NCBI GenBank assembly: GCA_902470925.1 | Contig: CABRIF010000117.1 | Span: forward strand, 1 to 6,953 | From: an uncultured Collinsella sp. | Lineage (GTDB): Bacteria > Actinomycetota > Coriobacteriia > Coriobacteriales > Coriobacteriaceae | DNA length: 6,953 nt | Direction: 5' to 3' | In this document: positions 3,863 through 6,953 of the stretch, piece after piece | Layout: every line of letters begins with the position of its first letter | Position numbering within the stretch: position 1 is the first letter of the stretch | Notes under the pieces: model-generated | What the model saw: the letters and a program-made list of their open reading frames with translations, nothing else | Databases searched by the model: none | What the model was told of the DNA's origin: nothing | Position numbers and translations under genes: made by a program

Positions 3863-6058
3863 TCACGCCGTCCCGTCGGCGCGGAACGGGTCGGCAACGC
3901 CTTCCACAGCCCGCTCGAGCTCGCGGATGCGCGCGGCGTCCTGCGTGGCCTGGATGGCCAGGGCGCGCCGGTCCTCCACGGTAAGGCTGCGGTCGGAGCG
4001 CAGGCGGCCCTGCGCGGCGCGCATGCGGCGGCGCGTTGTGTAGAGCTCGAGGGTGTCGAGCAGAAACGCGATGTTGGTCTCGGTGGGGTGCGCGCTGGTG
4101 GACGAAATGGTCCCCACCGATACGAGCTGCGGAGCCTCATCGCACACGGCGCGAGCGGCGGCCATGGCGTCGGCGGCGCTCGTGCCCTCGGGCGTGGCGA
4201 GCACCGCCCACGCGATCGCCTCGTTGCGGGCATCGACCCATTCGATCGAGCAGATACGCTCGGCAAAGGGACGGAAGCTGTCCGGGAAACTCGTGAGCAG
4301 GGTGAGCAGCTCGCGTTCGCACACAAGCGAGTGACGCTCCAGATCGGTAAGGACCGTCAGTCCCGCAGCCCAGGAATCGGGCGTACGCGCGGAGACGCCC
4401 GTTGCGGCAGCGCCACCCCGGGCGGGGGCGCCCGTATGTCCCGCGGACCCAGGCACCTCGTCGTAGTCGCCGTACTCGGTTGGCTCGTAATCGGGCGGCA
4501 CGTCGTCGTAGGGCGGCAGGTCGGCATCGGCAGGCATCGAGGCCATCGGAGCTCCGCTGCCGAATGAGGGGGCAGCTCCCTGCGACGCGCGCGAGGCGCC
4601 CGAAGCGCCCGAGGCCGCATGGCCCGTCCCGCGGCCCGAGCCCGATGCAGCCCGCTCGCCTGCGGCGCCGCGACCCGCGCGCTCGCCGCCTGCCGCACCC
4701 TCGCGAGCCCGGCGTTCGGCAGCCCGCTCGCGCTGCTGCTCGCGTTGGCGGGCAACCTGCTCACGCTGGGCCACATCGCGGAACACCTTGCCGGCGTTCT
4801 CGCGGATAACCTCCACATCGAGCGCCAGGCGGTCGGCGATCTTCATGTAGTACGAATCGATCAGGAAACTCTCCCGCAGCGGGTAGATGAGCTCGAGCGC
4901 CTCGCGCAGGGCCTTGGCGCGGCCGCCCGGCGTGGAGATGTCGCTTTCCTCCTCGAGCTTACCGAACACGAAGTCCATGAGCGGCTGGGAATCGGCGATC
5001 AGCGCGCGGAGGGCATCGACCCCCTCGGCGTGCACGAAATCGTCGGGGTCCATGCCGCCCGGCAGCGTCACACAGCGCAGGTCGATGTCGTCGGTCTCAA
5101 CGAACTGGATGGCGCGACGAGCCGCCTTCTGCCCGGCGGCGTCGCCGTCGAACATGTAGACGATCCGCTTGGTGAAGCGCATGAGGGTCTTGACGTGCGC
5201 AGCGGTGAGCGCGGTGCCCAGCACGGCGACGATGTTGTGGATCCCGGCCTTCCAGCAGGACATGGCGCTGATGTAGCCCTCGACCACGATCACCTCGCCG
5301 GCGGCCACGATGTGGTCTTTCGCCCAGTTGAAACCGTAGAGGTTCTTGCCCTTGTGGAAGATCGGCGTCTCAGAGGTGTTGAGGTATTTGGCGTTGGTCT
5401 TCTCCTTGTCGAGCGCGCGGCCGCCGAAGGCGATGCAGCGGCCCTGCTCGTCCAGGATGGGAAACATCACGCGGTCGAAGAAGCGGTCCACGAGCCTGCC
5501 GCCGCGCCCCGAGAACGCCACGTTCGCGTCGATCATCTCCTGCGGGGTGAAGCCGGCAGCCGACAGATGCGCCACGAGCGCCCCGCGGCCCGGCGCGAAG
5601 CCCAGCCGATAGGTGCGGCAGGTGGCGGCGTCGAGGTCGCGCTGTTTGCAGTAGGCGCGGCCGCGGTCATCGCGCCCGCGCATGAGCAGGGTGTGGTAGA
5701 AGTCGGCCGTGGCCTCGCACACGTCGATCAGGCGGCTGCGTTTGGGACCGCGGCGCTGGAACGTCGAGTCCTCGGCAAGCTCGATACCTGCGCGATCGGC
5801 CAGGTAGCGGATGGATTCGGGGAAGCTCAGGTTCTCGCGCTTCATGACGTAGGTGAAGCAGTCGCCGCCCTCGCCGCAGCCGAAGCAGTGCCACACCTGC
5901 GTAGCCGGGATGATATGGAACGACGGCGACTTCTCGCCGTGGAAGGGACAGCAGCCCCACAGGTCGTGCCCGCGCGGCTTAAGCTCGACGGTCTCCTGCA
6001 CGAGCGCCACCAGGTCGGTGGCGTCGCGCACCCGGTTCTTATCCTCGTCCGAAATCAT
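3863..6058 (-). CDS. dnaG: DNA primase DnaG
   Basis: The 731-residue protein synthesises RNA primers at the replication fork and works with the replicative helicase DnaB. The N-terminal CHC2 zinc domain (about 1-100) has ligands C37, H40 (CPFH), C58 and C61 (CFGC). The catalytic core follows, with RLVDRFFDRVMFPILDEQGR (188-207) and the TOPRIM domain (about 254-340) carrying the metal-binding residues E260 (VVEGY) and D304/D306 (FDGDAAG). Residues about 430-560 are an Arg/Glu-rich, then Ala/Gly/Ser-rich, then acidic Pro/Tyr-rich linker, probably disordered. The helicase-interacting domain is about 565-731. At 731 residues it is longer than the common 580-620, mainly through this linker. The ATG at 6056-6058 was chosen because the zinc domain starts there and GGAGG lies seven bases upstream; the longer open frame beyond it is the out-of-frame shadow of ribF. 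The start overlaps the ribF stop as ATGA. Confidence 0.97.
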   Translation of the reverse strand: MISDEDKNRVRDATDLVALVQETVELKPRGHDLWGCCPFHGEKSPSFHIIPATQVWHCFGCGEGGDCFTYVMKRENLSFPESIRYLADRAGIELAEDSTFQRRGPKRSRLIDVCEATADFYHTLLMRGRDDRGRAYCKQRDLDAATCRTYRLGFAPGRGALVAHLSAAGFTPQEMIDANVAFSGRGGRLVDRFFDRVMFPILDEQGRCIAFGGRALDKEKTNAKYLNTSETPIFHKGKNLYGFNWAKDHIVAAGEVIVVEGYISAMSCWKAGIHNIVAVLGTALTAAHVKTLMRFTKRIVYMFDGDAAGQKAARRAIQFVETDDIDLRCVTLPGGMDPDDFVHAEGVDALRALIADSQPLMDFVFGKLEEESDISTPGGRAKALREALELIYPLRESFLIDSYYMKIADRLALDVEVIRENAGKVFRDVAQREQVARQREQQRERAAERRAREGAAGGERAGRGAAGERAASGSGRGTGHAASGASGASRASQGAAPSFGSGAPMASMPADADLPPYDDVPPDYEPTEYGDYDEVPGSAGHTGAPARGGAAATGVSARTPDSWAAGLTVLTDLERHSLVCERELLTLLTSFPDSFRPFAERICSIEWVDARNEAIAWAVLATPEGTSAADAMAAARAVCDEAPQLVSVGTISSTSAHPTETNIAFLLDTLELYTTRRRMRAAQGRLRSDRSLTVEDRRALAIQATQDAARIRELERAVEGVADPFRADGTA

Positions 6059-6953
6059 GCCTTCACCTCCCGGCATCCCTCGCCCGCCAGCGCGCGCGTG
6101 CGCGCGATATCGCCCTGCACAGCCTCGATGAGCTCCTCGACGGATGCGAAGCGCTGCGAGGGGCGCAGGTAGGTGTCGAACGAGACGGCGATCGGGGCGC
6201 CGTACAGATCGCCTGCGTACCCGAGCAGGTTCGCCTCCAGGTGCGCGGATGCGCGGCTGTCCCGGAACATCGGCGGCAGGCCCACGTTGATGGCGGCGGG
6301 CCACACGCGCGCACCGACCGCCGCGTACCCGGCATAGACGCCCTCGGCGGGCAGGAGCTGATTGGCGCCGAGCGCCACGTTGGCGGTGGGAAAGCCCATG
6401 TTGGAGCCTTCTCCACGCCCATGCTCCACCCGCCCGCGCACCATATAGCGCCGACCGAGGGCCGCGTTGGCGGCGGCAAGATCGCCTGCGGCCAGCAAGC
6501 GGCGGATGCGGGTGGCGCTCACCGGCTCGCCGGCAAGCTGCAGCAGGTCGTGACCGTACACCTCGATACCGCGGGGGGCACCCCAGGCGCGCAGCTCGCG
6601 CACACCGGATGCGCCCCTGGCGCCCATGCGGAAATCGCATCCCACGTGCACGGAGCGCACATCGAACACAGGCGCGAGGATGCGCTCGAAAAACGAGGCG
6701 TGGTCGAGGGCCGCGAGCTCGCGGGTGAACGGTACCACCGCCGGCGTGGCCCCCAGCTGTTCAAGGGCGCGGCAGCGGTCGTCCAGCGAGGTGAGCTGGG
6801 GCGCCGGGTGCGCAGAGAGCACCTGGTCGGGGTCGGGATCGAAGGTGACGGCCACCGCGGCGATCCCGCGGGTGCGGGCATCGGCCACGGCCGCGCGCAC
6901 GAGTGCGGCGTGCCCGCGATGGCAGCCGTCGAAGGCGCCGATGGCAACCACGC
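6055..6953 (-). CDS. ribF: Bifunctional riboflavin kinase / FAD synthetase RibF (5' end outside window)
   Basis: RibF phosphorylates riboflavin to FMN and then adenylylates FMN to FAD in the cytoplasm. The visible 298 codons contain the adenylyltransferase domain first. Its nucleotide-binding motif GAFDGCHRGH lies near the visible N-terminus, and its SxTxIR-type motif appears as VSATRIRRLL. The C-terminal riboflavin kinase domain follows, with GFPTANV and NVGLPPMF, then the region LEANLLGYAGDLYG that includes the expected catalytic Glu. A complete RibF is about 300-320 residues, so only roughly 10-20 N-terminal residues are missing; the GTG at the window edge is an internal Val codon, not the start. 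The TGA stop (6055-6057) overlaps the dnaG start. Pairing with dnaG is not functional in an obvious way and probably reflects shared transcription. Confidence 0.96.
   Translation of the reverse strand, partial: VVAIGAFDGCHRGHAALVRAAVADARTRGIAAVAVTFDPDPDQVLSAHPAPQLTSLDDRCRALEQLGATPAVVPFTRELAALDHASFFERILAPVFDVRSVHVGCDFRMGARGASGVRELRAWGAPRGIEVYGHDLLQLAGEPVSATRIRRLLAAGDLAAANAALGRRYMVRGRVEHGRGEGSNMGFPTANVALGANQLLPAEGVYAGYAAVGARVWPAAINVGLPPMFRDSRASAHLEANLLGYAGDLYGAPIAVSFDTYLRPSQRFASVEELIEAVQGDIARTRALAGEGCREVKA
6063..6070 (-). promoter_or_regulatory. Ribosome binding site of dnaG inside the ribF end
   Basis: GGAGGTGA on the minus strand lies within the last ribF codons, with seven bases between GGAGG and the dnaG ATG. 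With the ATGA overlap it implies translational coupling and settles the dnaG start. Confidence 0.8.

Noticed and set aside
3592..4326. 244-codon minus-strand frame overlapping the dnaG end and spacer
   Set aside because: It is out of frame with dnaG, Arg/Pro/Ser-rich, and has no ribosome site or family motif.
4619..6172. 517-codon open frame on the plus strand
   Set aside because: It is antisense to dnaG, with repetitive Val/Leu/Glu/His composition and no family character.
6059..6640. N-terminal extension of dnaG by 194 codons
   Set aside because: The extra part is an out-of-frame reading of ribF; the zinc domain and ribosome site fix the start at 6058.

Overview
The window looks like the end of an Illumina contig from a high-GC member of the Coriobacteriia (Actinomycetota; Eggerthella/Collinsella/Olsenella-like). 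This assignment is inference, from the RpoD and DnaG sequence character, a ribF-dnaG-rpoD order and a LoaP-type NusG paralog. No rRNA or database comparison was possible. The first 40 bases are not genomic: positions 7-40 are the Nextera (Tn5) read-2 transposase adapter, so real sequence starts at about 41.

Left part (41-1560, minus strand). A LoaP-family processive antiterminator (345-911) is followed, almost without a gap, by a reading frame that runs off the contig into the adapter (41-352). Its encoded N-terminus is Ala/Gly-rich and it is probably the first structural gene of a long operon, often surface polysaccharide in loaP contexts. Upstream of loaP lie about 540 bases with no conserved gene but much structure on the minus strand. 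There is a sigma-70-type promoter (1458-1486) embedded in a three-copy TGTCCTGT motif and next to a C10/G10 homopolymer. A strong Shine-Dalgarno sequence and a possible 49-codon leader ORF follow. After these come overlapping, mutually exclusive hairpins (1320-1367) and, near loaP, two back-to-back hairpins (973-1003). This leader is the most interesting part of the window: it is a plausible LoaP-responsive or otherwise regulated leader RNA.

Middle (1735-2210). A tRNA-Asn(GTT) gene on the plus strand has its own promoter and an intrinsic terminator. It converges on the strong terminator of rpoD.

Right part (2127-6953, minus strand). ribF (5' end outside the window), dnaG and rpoD form a macromolecular-synthesis-type cluster transcribed right to left. 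ribF and dnaG overlap by four bases (ATGA). A 317-base gap with a possible promoter separates dnaG from rpoD, and rpoD ends at a 15-bp hairpin terminator. RibF makes FMN/FAD, DnaG primes replication and RpoD is the housekeeping sigma factor.
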